Below, piece after piece: positions 44,855 through 54,824 of a DNA stretch of 64,000 nucleotides. Origin of the DNA: Arthonia radiata (Eukaryota; Ascomycota; Arthoniomycetes; Arthoniales; Arthoniaceae); the NCBI GenBank assembly GCA_002989075.1, contig PSQN01000004.1, positions 806,001 to 870,000 on the forward strand, given 5' to 3'. How positions within the stretch are numbered: position 1 is the stretch's first letter; every line of letters starts with the position of its first letter. The notes below the pieces were generated by a model, which saw only the letters and a program-made list of their open reading frames with translations, did not search any database and was not told where the DNA came from. The position numbers were made by a program, and so were the translations under genes.

Positions 44855-45634
44855 TTTGGTACTGTCCGGGTCGCCAGGAGTGCGGTAAGGTCGTTGCAGT
44901 GAGTGTACGTAGGACAGCGTCAGAGTAAAACGTGGAGGGTTTGTTTAGAGGGAGTGCTCGCAATCTCAGGAAGTGACAACGCGAATTCGAGGAAAGCTGA
45001 ATGCGACAGACTTGGCAGGCACAACGGAAACCTGAAACGGCCGGTGCTGCGGTCGAACGAGCGGATTAAGAAGAGTTGTAAGATTAGGTCAGCGAGGAGA
45101 TGAAGCTGAAACGACTGCTACGGGAGAGGAAGTAAGGGAAAGGTCATGGAGTATGTTGGCAAGGAGAGCGGGCAGTGTTGAGGTGATTATGCTGGTCTGT
45201 CAAAAGATTAGTAGCGATCCATCTCGCATGCTGCATACGCGTCTTGGCGCCGTCACGTTCTGCCGTGGATGCCGACGCCTTGCGAGGCTAGTGCTTGGTA
45301 GGGTTAGGGTTGTATCATCGCGACAACCCAGAACGGGTCCCGGAGAGGCTGGGCCTCGCATGCCAACCTTCGACGCTTGTGCTGACCCTCCCCTCCCTGC
45401 AAAAAGGACACTTCCCTTCACACCACCCCAGCCTGCTTTACCAATTTGCATATTCAGAGCGTGGAGTTGTGTACTGCATGTCTTGTCCATAATACTGTCA
45501 TGGTCTTGTCTTAGCTCCCACCAGACATTACCCATATTCCACCCAGACAAACGGCGCTAAACAAAGAAAAACGTTTTCCAGCATCGTAGCCACAGCCCGG
45601 GCCCATAGCAACGACCACATTTGTCCCAGCCGAC
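44855..45634. other. divergent promoter region between the metalloprotease and the Whi5/Nrm1-like gene
   Basis: 780 bp shared by two outward-facing genes. No gene is seen. It contains the telomere-like motif listed at 45299-45312. Confidence 0.5.
45299..45312 (+). promoter_or_regulatory. interstitial telomere-like motif
   Basis: TAGGGTTAGGGTTG is two telomere-type TTAGGG units inside a promoter. In other fungi such internal motifs can be bound by Tbf1-like factors. Here this is only a sequence match. Confidence 0.4.
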
Positions 45635-46807
45635 ATGGAACAAACGCACGATGTTGCAGACAAGGTCCTCCGTCGAGCACGAGTGTCCATGGTAAGCAGC
45701 ACCGCAGAGCCTCATCTCGTCTCACTCCCGCCCGTTGTCTGACCCTCCAACCAGATGACCCGAGCCTTGCAAGATCGACTTGCTTTGGCCAGCATCAAGA
45801 TTAGTAAAGGCTGGGAAAACAGGTCATTAGACTCGATACAACCCGAAATTGACTTCCAACTCAAACAACGAAAGAGAACGGCCTCTGACGTCCTCTCCGA
45901 CACCTCCTCCAGCATCTTCTCCTCGGCGCTTCCAACGTCCTCTCCCGGCACAGCACCAGTCTTCTCCGATGAGCTTCCACCACGTTCTGGCAGTAGTCAG
46001 GGATCTGTCAAACGCTTGAAGCCCAATCCGAATCGTTCTCGTCGCAGTTCTGGCATCCAGACTCGTCTTCGGGGCCAGCGGTCCCGTGCTTCGACCATGT
46101 CATGGAAGACCGCACACCAGCCACCTGAATCTTCACCCACATTCCGACACAGCTTCAATGCCACCACACAATCACTATCTCATCCATCGTTTGCTTCCGC
46201 TGCATCCACCGTCGTCGACTCTGCCAGCATCTCCGAGGATGACGACCAAGATATACCCCTCCACTCGTTCCAAGTCATGGAGCCTACATTTACATCCTCA
46301 CCCCCTCGCACCCCACCCTCAACTCTTTCCCGGTCGGTTCGACTGCAAGAGAAATCATCGAAGCATAATATCCAAGGTTCAAAGGAGGGTGCTGACCTCC
46401 TGATGTTCCTTGCATCGTCCCCGTCCACCCACATCGATCACGAGCGACTGGATCGAATTGACAAGACATCGCACATGAACCCGCCACAGACTCCACCATC
46501 AAAACACACCCCCCTGCCGTCCTCGATGATGTCGACCCCCGGAGCTCAGGCCATGCTCTTCGGTTGGAATCCGCACACTCCCTCCGCCAATTTCAATCTT
46601 GGTGATTTTCTGAACGTCACACCGAGCCCTGCTCAAGGGGCTTTCGGCAGTAAGACGCCTGGACGAACGCCTGGGGGCTTGAAAACACCCAGTGCGGCTC
46701 GTGAGACCCGCAGACGACTCATGTTTGGCGCTAGCCCCCGCGTGGGCGAGATCACGCCCGGCAAACGAGAAGACCTTGGCATTGACCTTGGCGGTTCACT
46801 GCGTTGA
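45635..46807 (+). CDS. Whi5/Nrm1-like G1/S transcription repressor
   Basis: Two exons (45635-45691, 45755-46807) flank a 63-bp intron (GTAAGC...ACCAG) and give 369 residues. The first exon adds MEQTHDVADKVLRRARVSM. ALQDRLALASIKISKGWEN resembles the GTB motif by which Whi5 and Nrm1 hold SBF/MBF (L-x-x-RL-x-x-A-x-x-K, then GW). The rest is Ser/Thr/Pro-rich with many SP/TP sites suited to CDK phosphorylation. A conserved patch, EGADLLMFLASSPS, is followed by KTPGRTPGGLKTPS. These proteins repress G1/S genes until phosphorylated. The assignment rests on one short motif plus composition, so a different CDK-substrate regulator is possible. Confidence 0.6.
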
Positions 46808-47457
46808 ACTGATGATGCAGAGCAGCAATTGCGGTATCGTGATGATGAATATTCACTTTTTGCAGCGTCAATGGCACACAATAGAGTAATGAAGAAAGAA
46901 ATGTCCGGAAATGATGATCGGCTGTCGACGCGCCTCGGATGAGGAACGTTAAGTGGGGGCGAGATTGTGCGAACATCTGCTCGAGAGAAAGGCAATGAGT
47001 ACTGGGAAGTTCTTTACACCACATACATAGCTTTTGAATGGACATCCAGCCGTTTATACACGTTTTGTAGCCTGAAGTGTTTACTAGTTATGTGTTGGAG
47101 CACGCGTCAAAACGCGAAAGAGACACGAGGTCAACGCCCAGCAAGGCTGAATATTAGCTTGGTTTTTGTTTCCAAATATTTGGTACAGCGTCTCCATCTC
47201 TATGTTCATCTGCATTCTCCGCTCTCTAACATAGGCGCTGCGATACGGTAGGGGCTACTGGAAACACAGTCGTTAATCGTACATTCAGAGTGAGGATGGG
47301 AGCTCGTCTTGAGACTGGCTTGGGCGGCGCACCCAGACGCGAATGTCACCGTGTGCCGTACCCTCCAGACGATGCGTCGTCTCTGTCCTGACCTGATGAT
47401 GGCAATCTAGGACGATTGAATGCCTCTACCGCCCGGTGCCGTTGACGATTCTGGGCC
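46808..47457. other. convergent intergenic region
   Basis: 650 bp between converging genes. No gene is seen and nothing repetitive. Confidence 0.45.
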
Positions 47458-47961
47458 TTAGCTGTGTGTCCTTTGTCTGGTTTGTTCGACGACTCTTCTC
47501 AACAAGAAAACCCAACCATCGACCACTGTATTCCCAACAAACACATGGCACTCAACCAGATCGTAGTCATTTCCATAGTGCCGCCGCAGCCTGTCCTCTA
47601 CTTTCTGTGAAAGTACACGCACGCTCACACCTGGCGTTGCCGGATCCATACGTTCTACGGGTGATAAGAACCGCGTTCCGTCCTGCACCAGCATTGTGTA
47701 GCCGTGAAGACGCGTCTCTATCATACTAAGCGGTCTCCAAGAATGAAGCACAGACCGGAGACGCTGACGCCGGTCAAGATCGCCATAGAGAAAGACAACT
47801 TTCGAGCTGTAGCTGCCTGTTTCACCCTGCTCGTGACGGGCTGCTTTCTCGGTTCTGGACCACCAACTTTTGGGCAGGCCGGCAATATTCCTTGCGAAAC
47901 CACTGAGGCGGAACGTTCTCCGTTGCAGTCTTTGTTGCGGTCTCTGCTGGCCCGCCCCCAT
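47458..47961 (-). CDS. probable gamma-glutamylcyclotransferase-like (AIG2-type) protein
   Basis: A single exon encodes 167 residues from the first ATG (MGAGQQRPQQR) of a frame open further upstream without another ATG. After a basic head comes KVVFLYGDLDRRQRLRSVL, which fits the opening YGxL strand of the AIG2/GGCT fold. It continues with RLHGYTMLVQDG, a VRVLSQKVEDRLRRHYGNDY helix and VECHVFVGNTVVDGWVFLL, in the order expected for the fold (parent strand, Ld-x-yE-like helix, strand, Y-v-like end). The catalytic Glu is not certain; the family E in Ld-x-yE appears as a basic residue here. It is divergently paired with the amidoligase gene at 48703. Fold assignment is moderate and activity is unproven. 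Confidence 0.45.
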   Translation of the reverse strand: MGAGQQRPQQRLQRRTFRLSGFARNIAGLPKSWWSRTEKAARHEQGETGSYSSKVVFLYGDLDRRQRLRSVLHSWRPLSMIETRLHGYTMLVQDGTRFLSPVERMDPATPGVSVRVLSQKVEDRLRRHYGNDYDLVECHVFVGNTVVDGWVFLLRRVVEQTRQRTHS

Positions 47962-48702
47962 TTCGACTGGCGTCAACAATGGGCTTGTGGGAGCTATGCA
48001 AGCTCGTGTAATTGTGAGTCCATTCGTCACGCGTAAGAAGGTATGGTTTCGTCGCTTTCGTGTGGCGAGCCCCGTTCAGCAATGTGGTCGGGCGAGCATT
48101 CGAGATGGAGACGTTGCATGAAAGAAGATGTAATCGAAAAGATAAAACGAGTTGTCACGCAGGTGCTGCACTTGTATGTACCGCGCGTCAGAAAGCGCGT
48201 TTCGTTCACAAACTGCCCCTCGTCTTCATCATCGGCCCAGATCAGGCAAGTGAGAATCATCCAAATTAAGTTATTATAGTATCTTCTCATCATGGCTATT
48301 CATGGATCCATGTCCGGCTCAATATTTGAGTGATGTTGTCATTCGAACTATGTGTGACGGCGAGCTGAGGCAGAGAGATTTCAAGGTACGAAGACGCAGT
48401 GAGACATTGAAAACTCAAAACTTGCTTGAGGCTATCATCAAACGACTTTCACAATTATTGTCTCTTAGGCAACTTTGTCAGAGCGCAAATGCCGTCTAAT
48501 ACTATCAATGCGTACACTGGTCAAATCTGGCAGCTAAGATGCTGTCCTAGAGAAGGTGTTTCAGGGACCACGATTCACCAGCGCAACAGGATTTGATACT
48601 CTTTGTCAATCAACCGACTTCGGGTAAAAAGTGTCAACATGTTGACACGTACTTTTTCTCCAGCTTGACTCTGTCGAGTATGTCAGTAAGTTGCCTGCTT
48701 TC
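47962..48702. other. divergent intergenic region between the AIG2-like and amidoligase genes
   Basis: 741 bp shared by two outward-facing genes. No supported gene is seen. Its amidoligase-proximal end contains the palindrome listed at 48626-48657. Confidence 0.5.
48626..48657. promoter_or_regulatory. perfect 18-bp palindrome nested in a longer inverted repeat
   Basis: GTGTCAACATGTTGACAC (48631-48648) is perfectly self-complementary. It is flanked by AAAAAGT on the left and ACTTTTT on the right, so a second inverted repeat surrounds it. It lies ~55 bp before the likely amidoligase ATG and ~670 bp before the AIG2-like ATG. Dyads of this size suit a dimeric transcription factor. A terminator hairpin role is unlikely in a eukaryote. 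Confidence 0.6.
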
Positions 48703-50672
48703 ATGGCACCACGTTACGAACTAAGCCTAACTCTGCTTAAGGGAATGCTAGGTGTCACTTCTTTGACTATGTTCCTTTCCTTCGTGCAACTTACGGTGCA
48801 GGTCTTGTTCGCTTTCTCTGAACGCAGGCCTTCTGTAGCTGAACGCCATCGACGTCAAACTTGTCTCAAGGTCGGCAACCTGAATTTGCACTGGGCTGCG
48901 AGCTTGAGGTGCACCTCAAACGCTGGCCAGACCAACCGCTTGCAGCGAGGTCTCTGAGACAGAACAGGAGACGTTCCTCCACGAGGATTCGTACTCTTGC
49001 GAGATTTGCAGCCAATCTTAAATCAGAGTACAGTTCTTTCGTCGCCCTTATGGAACCGGGAGGCGTCTGCAAGCCTATGCTGAATCTCCTCAATTGGGCC
49101 GACCGGATGAGCACGGCGAAATACGAGTTCTGGTGCCTTGAAGAGGATCAGTCGCTGGCGCAAAACCAAACCAGTCCTCCCTGTAAGTACGCAGTCGCGT
49201 AATGCAACTCCTTTTGGATTGCGAGTTGTTACCAAAGGTATCTAAGCAATCACCAGATATCGCTTTTCAAGAGAGACCTGAGGCTCTGAAAATGGTGTAC
49301 TGAAATTTGCGAAGCCATACTGAGACCGCCCCGTAACACATTTCCCAGCCCCAGTGTATCGTCCACCTGCCTGTCATGCTTTCTTGGATGGTGGTAGTTT
49401 TGACCATACAGACTCGGTTCAAGATACACTGACCACTCACAGGGGCACTTGAGATCATCTCCCCTGCCATGAAACCGGTGGCTTGGCGCAACACTATCGA
49501 GACAACCATCGGTTGGCTTCAGGGGGAGTATGAAATCACTGGAGATGACAACTGCAGTACCCACGTTCACATTTCCAAAAGGCAACCATACACCATCGAT
49601 GAATTGAAACTTGTTGCGCAGGCTGCAATATATTGGGAGCCCGCATGGGAAGCCGTGGTGCCCGAGGACCGACGTGGGAACCGCTATGCCCGAAGCAATT
49701 ACATCGATAACCCGCGTTTCACTGAACCAGGTCGCACGGATCAAGAGATCATCTCGAATAGCACAGTGACCAGCAACATACAGCAGCCTAGCTCACGGGA
49801 TGAAGCGATCGATCGCATTGGAGCAACCACCAATGAACAAGAACTCTTGAACTTGATGAACCCTGTTGAAGCTGACGTAAACAATAGGAGGCACTGGGCT
49901 TTCAATTTCATGAATGTGCAAGGAGGTTGCAGGACCATTGAGTTCCGTCGAGGTGCGCACAGTAAGTTCGCTCTCCTTACCTACCCCCTCCACCGCTACC
50001 CGTCTTGTGATGCTAGTGCTATGCGCAAGATAAGTCATGCACCTCGCATTTGAACAACAGGAGCCAAGGACGGCAGTGAAATACGACCTGAAGTGCGACT
50101 AGGAACGATCGTCCTTTACAATGGATGACCGGCCAGAGATTCGGACCTAGACTCGGCCTGGTTCAGGCGGTCTGACAACAGCGGTCAAAAGCAGCAGATA
50201 GCCTGCAACCTTTCGGGACATCACCCCCCTTGTGAAGTTTTCAATTTTCCTTGCCGCAGCAGCTCAGGACGATTGCATCAATGAGCATTTTATCAGTCCG
50301 GACTGAGGACAGAGGTCGTATGGGAACCGTAGCTAACCTCCTCCACTAGGCCGTTCGACAGACGACGTCAGGATGTGGATCTCAGCCGCCACATGCTTCG
50401 TTCTTGCCGCCATTCGCGCCGGCAGCGTCGATGTGGTTCGCACACGAAGATGTCATGGGTGGGGACTGCAAAGATTTATGCACGAGGCCATGCTCGCAAC
50501 GGGCAGACGACGAGAGCTCAGCACCAATGGTATGTTCCGAGAGAATGATATTGCTCCGTTGTTCAACGGCGCGCAAGGGACAAAGAAACCGACTCCGAAT
50601 AAGACAATCGCGCACAGCGGTGACATGCTCGAACGTGTAAGGCAAATGACATTGAATGATGAGCCTCGTTAG
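48703..50672 (+). CDS. putative amidoligase (glutamine-synthetase-like COOH-NH2 ligase)
   Basis: Four exons (48703-48751, 48871-49182, 49443-49961, 50350-50672) join in phase to 400 residues. Exon 1 (MAPRYELSLTLLKGMLG) is uncertain; a TGA shortly before exon 2 forces a splice there. The core is seen as FALGCELEVHLKR (the GS-like first strand with two Glu), AKYEFWCLEEDQSL, ALEIISPAMKP, the His motif CSTHVHISK, and EPAWEAVVPEDRRGNRYARSN, followed by the late block CRTIEFRRGAHS. This is the fungal family of putative amidoligases, which should activate a carboxylate with ATP and join it to an amine. The substrate is unknown. The 260- and 388-bp introns are far longer than the local norm. Confidence 0.75.
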
Positions 50673-51744
50673 AAGCCCAGGAGTGATACTGTTGCCGGTT
50701 CATCTTTCGTTGACGTTCAACTATTGTGATAACATTTCCAATGATATCTCTCATCCACCCCTCCGATCTCACTAAGTGTTAATGTCTATGATGTATTATA
50801 TCAGTGTAGTGGTATTCGCATTAGATTATTGTACTCTCTTATATTTCACGGTCATAGATACAGCGCTATATACGTCTCGTGAGTCGTAGGAGTAAATACT
50901 TCAGTCCTCTAAAGCCGTTAAAGCCGATAGAAACTCTACCCTGACCGCTAAACAGGCGCCCGCGACTGGCGCTAGAATCCCGGGGCCTGTCCGTCGTACC
51001 GTTATTTCCTCGATTTCACAACTGCATGCATTCACGGGTCGCCTATTGCTCTCGCAGCGGACAAGCTGAGCCAAACCACTCATAGTGACATGCAGCCAGC
51101 AGAGAACAGACTCGGCCGCGCGAACATGTGTACCGGCTTGACTCGTTCGCCAGCCACTAAAGACTTCGATCGCCCGCTGCAGCTGGACATTATGGCCCTG
51201 TTTGTACTTGCCCATTCCGACTCTCTGAGCTTGATTGTGTAACTTTCAAGGAGAGACTGCACTGAGCAGTGCAGAACTTGCACATGTCTCATGAGAATGT
51301 GGCCATGCTCTTCTGCATGACTGGTTTCTAACACCGCAGTTGTGGCTGGAGACCGAAAGACCGGACTACTGTTTCATGCAAGACTGAGGCTGAATGCCAG
51401 GACGGCTTCCATGAATAATTTTCCATCTCTGTCAGTGCTGCAACAAACGGCACATGATCTTCAAGCTTGCAGGTCCTGGACCCATTGTTATAGAAATATG
51501 CGTCCCTTCGGGTAGCGTCGAATCGGGTCGGCGGCTTTTGGAGCTGTCCAACCGTCTGCAGGGATATTGTCAACTACTTTTAGCCACTATAAAATACGTC
51601 AAAATGTTGTTGAAGGTGAAGAGCGCCTAGGATTGTGAGAACGACTAAAGAAGAGCCCCAAGGCCTTGCCTCGTCTCGTATCATCTCCCTAACCACTCCG
51701 TTATCCACAGCAGACTCACTAGCAAACCTTTGTGCAGTCCACTA
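50673..51744. other. intergenic region upstream of the P450
   Basis: 1.07 kb without a gene. About 50770-50890 is AT-rich. The last 200 bases hold a TATAAAATA string and a near-copy of the 48-kb palindrome, both listed separately. Confidence 0.45.
51588..51609 (+). promoter_or_regulatory. TATA-like element and palindrome-like site before the P450
   Basis: TATAAAATA (51588-51596) is followed at once by GTCAAAATGTTG (51598-51609). The latter differs at one of 12 positions from the core GTCAACATGTTG of the palindrome at 48631-48648. Both lie ~140-155 bp before the ATG at 51745. The sites suggest, but do not show, shared regulation. Confidence 0.4.
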
Positions 51745-53327
51745 ATGGCTGTCATACCTAACCTGACACAAAGTCCTCTCCTTGCGGGTGTAGTTGCCGT
51801 ACTCATTGGTTCCTACGTCTTTGTGAGCACTACCTCAGCACCACGTTTGCCATTCTACTTACGAACTAACATCCGCTGCAGAAACTCATCCGTACTGCCT
51901 TCTTCGGCCCCATCTCATCCATTCCAGGACCCTTCCTCAATCGCTTCTCGTTATGGCCGTTAGCAATAGCGGATCTGCAACATAAACGTCCTCAATACAT
52001 CCACGCACTTCACGCCAAGTATGGCCCTGTCGTTCGGATCTCGCCTCATGAAGCCTCGATCACGGACCTCGACAGCGTCAAACGAATCTACGCCACGGGG
52101 TCAAAATTCATCAAGTCGCCGTTCTACAGCAATTTTGGCGTCGAGAATGGCGTCTTCTCAATCTTCACGGCTCAAGATCTGAAGATACACGCTCGCAAAC
52201 GCCGTTTGTTAGGCGGTCCGATTTCCGAGGGCCAGCTCATGGACACTTTCGAGCCACAGATCCGCCAGAAGGTCACACTCGCCATCGATCGCATCATGGA
52301 AGACTTCACCACCCACGGCTACAGCGACGTCTTCCAATGGAACCTCTTCATGGCCACCGACGTCATCGGCGAGCTCTCCTTCGGCTCCTCCTTCAACACC
52401 CTCGAAAGCGGCCAGAAAACTTCATACACCAGAGACCTCGAAGCCATCAGCACCTTTGGTGTGCGCATGCTCACGATCCCGAAGATCACCCTCCTCCTCG
52501 GCTTGCTCAAGGTCCCAAGCTGGGAGTTCTCTCTAGATCTCCCCAAGCGCATGTCCCGCTACGCCCGCCAGTCCATCGCTCGCCATCAAGAACAAGTCGC
52601 CGACAACCCCAGAGAAGCCAAGCCCACCCTCCTCAGCAACTTGTACGCCGTGCACGAAAAGGCCAAAGCCGACAACGACGAGGTCATGTCGCTTACTGAA
52701 CTGACGATGGAGAGCCGCGCCTACATCATCGCGGGCTCCGACACCACCGCTAGCAGTCTTACGTACCTCTTCTGGCAGCTGGCGCGCAATCCCGAGATCC
52801 AAGCGCGTCTCCTCAAGGAAGTGAACGCTCTACCAGCAAACTACACGTCCGCCACGCTCCGCGACGAAGCGCCTCTGCTGAATAACATCATCAACGAAAT
52901 ATTACGCCTACACGCAGCAGTCCCCTCCACCCTCCCCCGCCTCGTTCCCGACACCGGCCTCCAAACCTGCGGCCACTACATCGCTCCTGGCGCGGTCGTC
53001 TCCAGCCAAGCGTACGGCCTCCACCGTGATGTCTCCGCCTTTGCTAACCCAGAGGGTTTCAACCCCGACCGTTGGAACGACCTGACGCCAGCCATGAAAG
53101 ACGCGTTCCGCCCCTGGGGTGGGGGCAGTAGAATCTGCCTCGGGAGGAATCTGGCGCTCATGGAGATGCGGCTGGCAACTGTGGGGATGTTGAAGAGATG
53201 TCCACACGGGCTGGAGGTGGCGTGGGGAGAAGAGGGGTTTGGGGAGGCGGATATGGAGATGAAGATGCATTTTTTGATGGCGCCGATGGGGAAGAGGTGT
53301 TTGTTACGGCCGCGGAAAACGGATTGA
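51745..53327 (+). CDS. cytochrome P450 monooxygenase
   Basis: Two exons (51745-51822, 51882-53327) flank a 59-bp intron (GTGAGC...TGCAG) and give 507 residues. Exon 1 carries the N-terminal membrane anchor (LLAGVVAVLIGSYVF). P450 landmarks follow: SSIPGPFLNRFS, the C-helix region IHARKRRLLGGPISE, the I-helix AGSDTTASS (~310, oxygen-binding Thr), the ExxR motif EILRLHA (~365), RWNDLTPAMKD, and the heme loop FRPWGGGSRICLGRNLA with the axial Cys at ~445. All motifs are intact, so an active ER enzyme is expected. The substrate is unknown. It lies at the left end of the suspected biosynthetic cluster and its stop is ~100 bp from a minisatellite. Confidence 0.93.
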
Positions 53328-53431
53328 GATGTCCGCTGGCTTGGGGGTGGTGAGTGTGATGGGGTAGTATTGTGTTGTAGCTGACCGCGATTGTTGACAG
53401 CCATATCTGTACGTGCAATGCTGAATATTGC

Positions 53432-53760
53432 AGAATGCAAGCAGGAAGTTGCAAGTTGCAGGAAGATGCAAGTAGCAGGAAGATGCAAGTTGCAGGAAGT
53501 TGCAAATTGCAGACAGTTGCAAGTTGGGGATGTTGCAAGTTGCAGGATGTCGGGGGAAGGAGCGACCTAGCAAGATGCCTTTTGCAAGTTGCAAGTCGCA
53601 GGATATTGCAAGTTGCAAATTGCAGGATGTTGGGGGAAGGAGCGACCTGGTAAGATGTTGCAAGTTGCAAGTTGCAGGATATTGCAAGTTGCAGGATGTT
53701 GAGGGAAGGAGCGCCCTGGCAAGATGTTGAAGGAAGGAGCGGCCTTACGACATCTTGCAA
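53432..53760. repeat. minisatellite with GCAAGTTGCAG core and higher-order units
   Basis: About 330 bp are built from variants of TTGCAAGTTGCAGGA(T/A). In its right two thirds the array has a higher-order unit in which this core alternates with GGAAGGAGCGACCTGGCAAG variants (near 53566, 53636, 53705 and 53728). The copies differ by point changes and small length changes. No stop codons occur in several frames through the array, so long chance ORFs cross it (for example 53158-53901 minus). It lies just 3' of the P450. Confidence 0.9.
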
Positions 53761-54824
53761 TATCTTGTATGTCCCAGTCAAGCAAGCCAGCGATGTCGCC
53801 CCTCGAACGGGATTCTCAGTCTCTTTGCTGGCTTGAGATACTTCTATAGGATTTCTCGCGCTGGATGTATGACGCCACTGCCCCAACCCTAGGCCATTCA
53901 AGCTCTGTACTTAGTCTCCGCTGACGACCGTTAGCACAAGACGTCGAGCAATTTGAAAAGCGGACGGGGTATCAGTAGTGCCGGAAAGGATCGAGCATGC
54001 GAGTGAATACTTCGTTGTTTGTCTGCTTCGCTTGTGGAACGCAGATGAGAGGAGTGCTACGTCTACTGTCCTGGTGCCAAGGCCGCGATGGCTGTTTCGT
54101 TGGCTTGGTTGCAGAGCTCGGGTGTGAGCACGTAGGGACGCCGAGATGGGGAGCTGTTGGGTTATGCTTGGGAAGATTCTTGCGTGATGTTTCGGATTGT
54201 GGGGAGGTATGATGTGGAAGCGCTGGTGGACATGGAAGTATCGCAACCCTCCATTCATCCAACTTGCTGTCAGGCTTCGGAGGCCCGAAGAGCGAGCGTA
54301 TGAGCGTAATTGTCAAGGGAAGAACGTGCGCTATTGTGGTGGAGGTGCCAGAAGCCTGGTTCGACCGTATGCAGCTCGGAGATGACGACGAGTGGAGATG
54401 TAGTGGCGGCAATGTAGGATATAAGGGAATGTGGGAGGTGTGATTGACGGGTGCCAGGGAGGAGGACTGAGGATGGGGTAAGAAATTGAAGTATATAGAT
54501 GAAGTATATGATGACGTCTATGGCGAGGAGCATAAGGTTGAAGTGTGAGGATGTAGTGGGTGGTAAGAAGCATAGGAGGAAGTGTAACAAAGAGGTGTAA
54601 GAGGTGTGAGGGAGATTTCTACGAAGTACCAGGGGTACAAAGATTGTAGATGTCGCAGAACGCGTCAGACTAACGAAGAGGTCAAGACAAGACTGTGCTG
54701 CCATGCACAAATGTAGTATCCGCGATCAGCTGACGCGCTCGTACTCATTCGGAGCTATGTCACAGATGACGATCTCTCAACCCATCGCCTACCACAATTC
54801 AGCAAGCGAATGCTCAACGAGAGA
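53761..54824. other. convergent intergenic region
   Basis: 1.06 kb between the minisatellite and the MDR reductase 3' end. Minus-strand frames at 53972-54412 and 54270-54710 are Pro/Ser/Leu-rich and show no homology signs. No gene is called. Confidence 0.45.

Noticed and set aside
50770-50930. AT-rich stretch as a solo LTR
   Set aside because: No matching terminal repeat, target duplication or primer-binding site could be seen.
53158-53901. 247-codon minus-strand frame across the P450 end and the minisatellite
   Set aside because: It is open only because the repeat lacks stops in this frame. The translated repeat (CNLQLATSCN-like) is an artefact and the other half is antisense to the P450.
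54270-54710. 146-codon minus-strand hydrophobic frame
   Set aside because: It is Leu/Ser/Thr-rich because of pyrimidine-rich DNA. There is no good start context and no neighbour relation.
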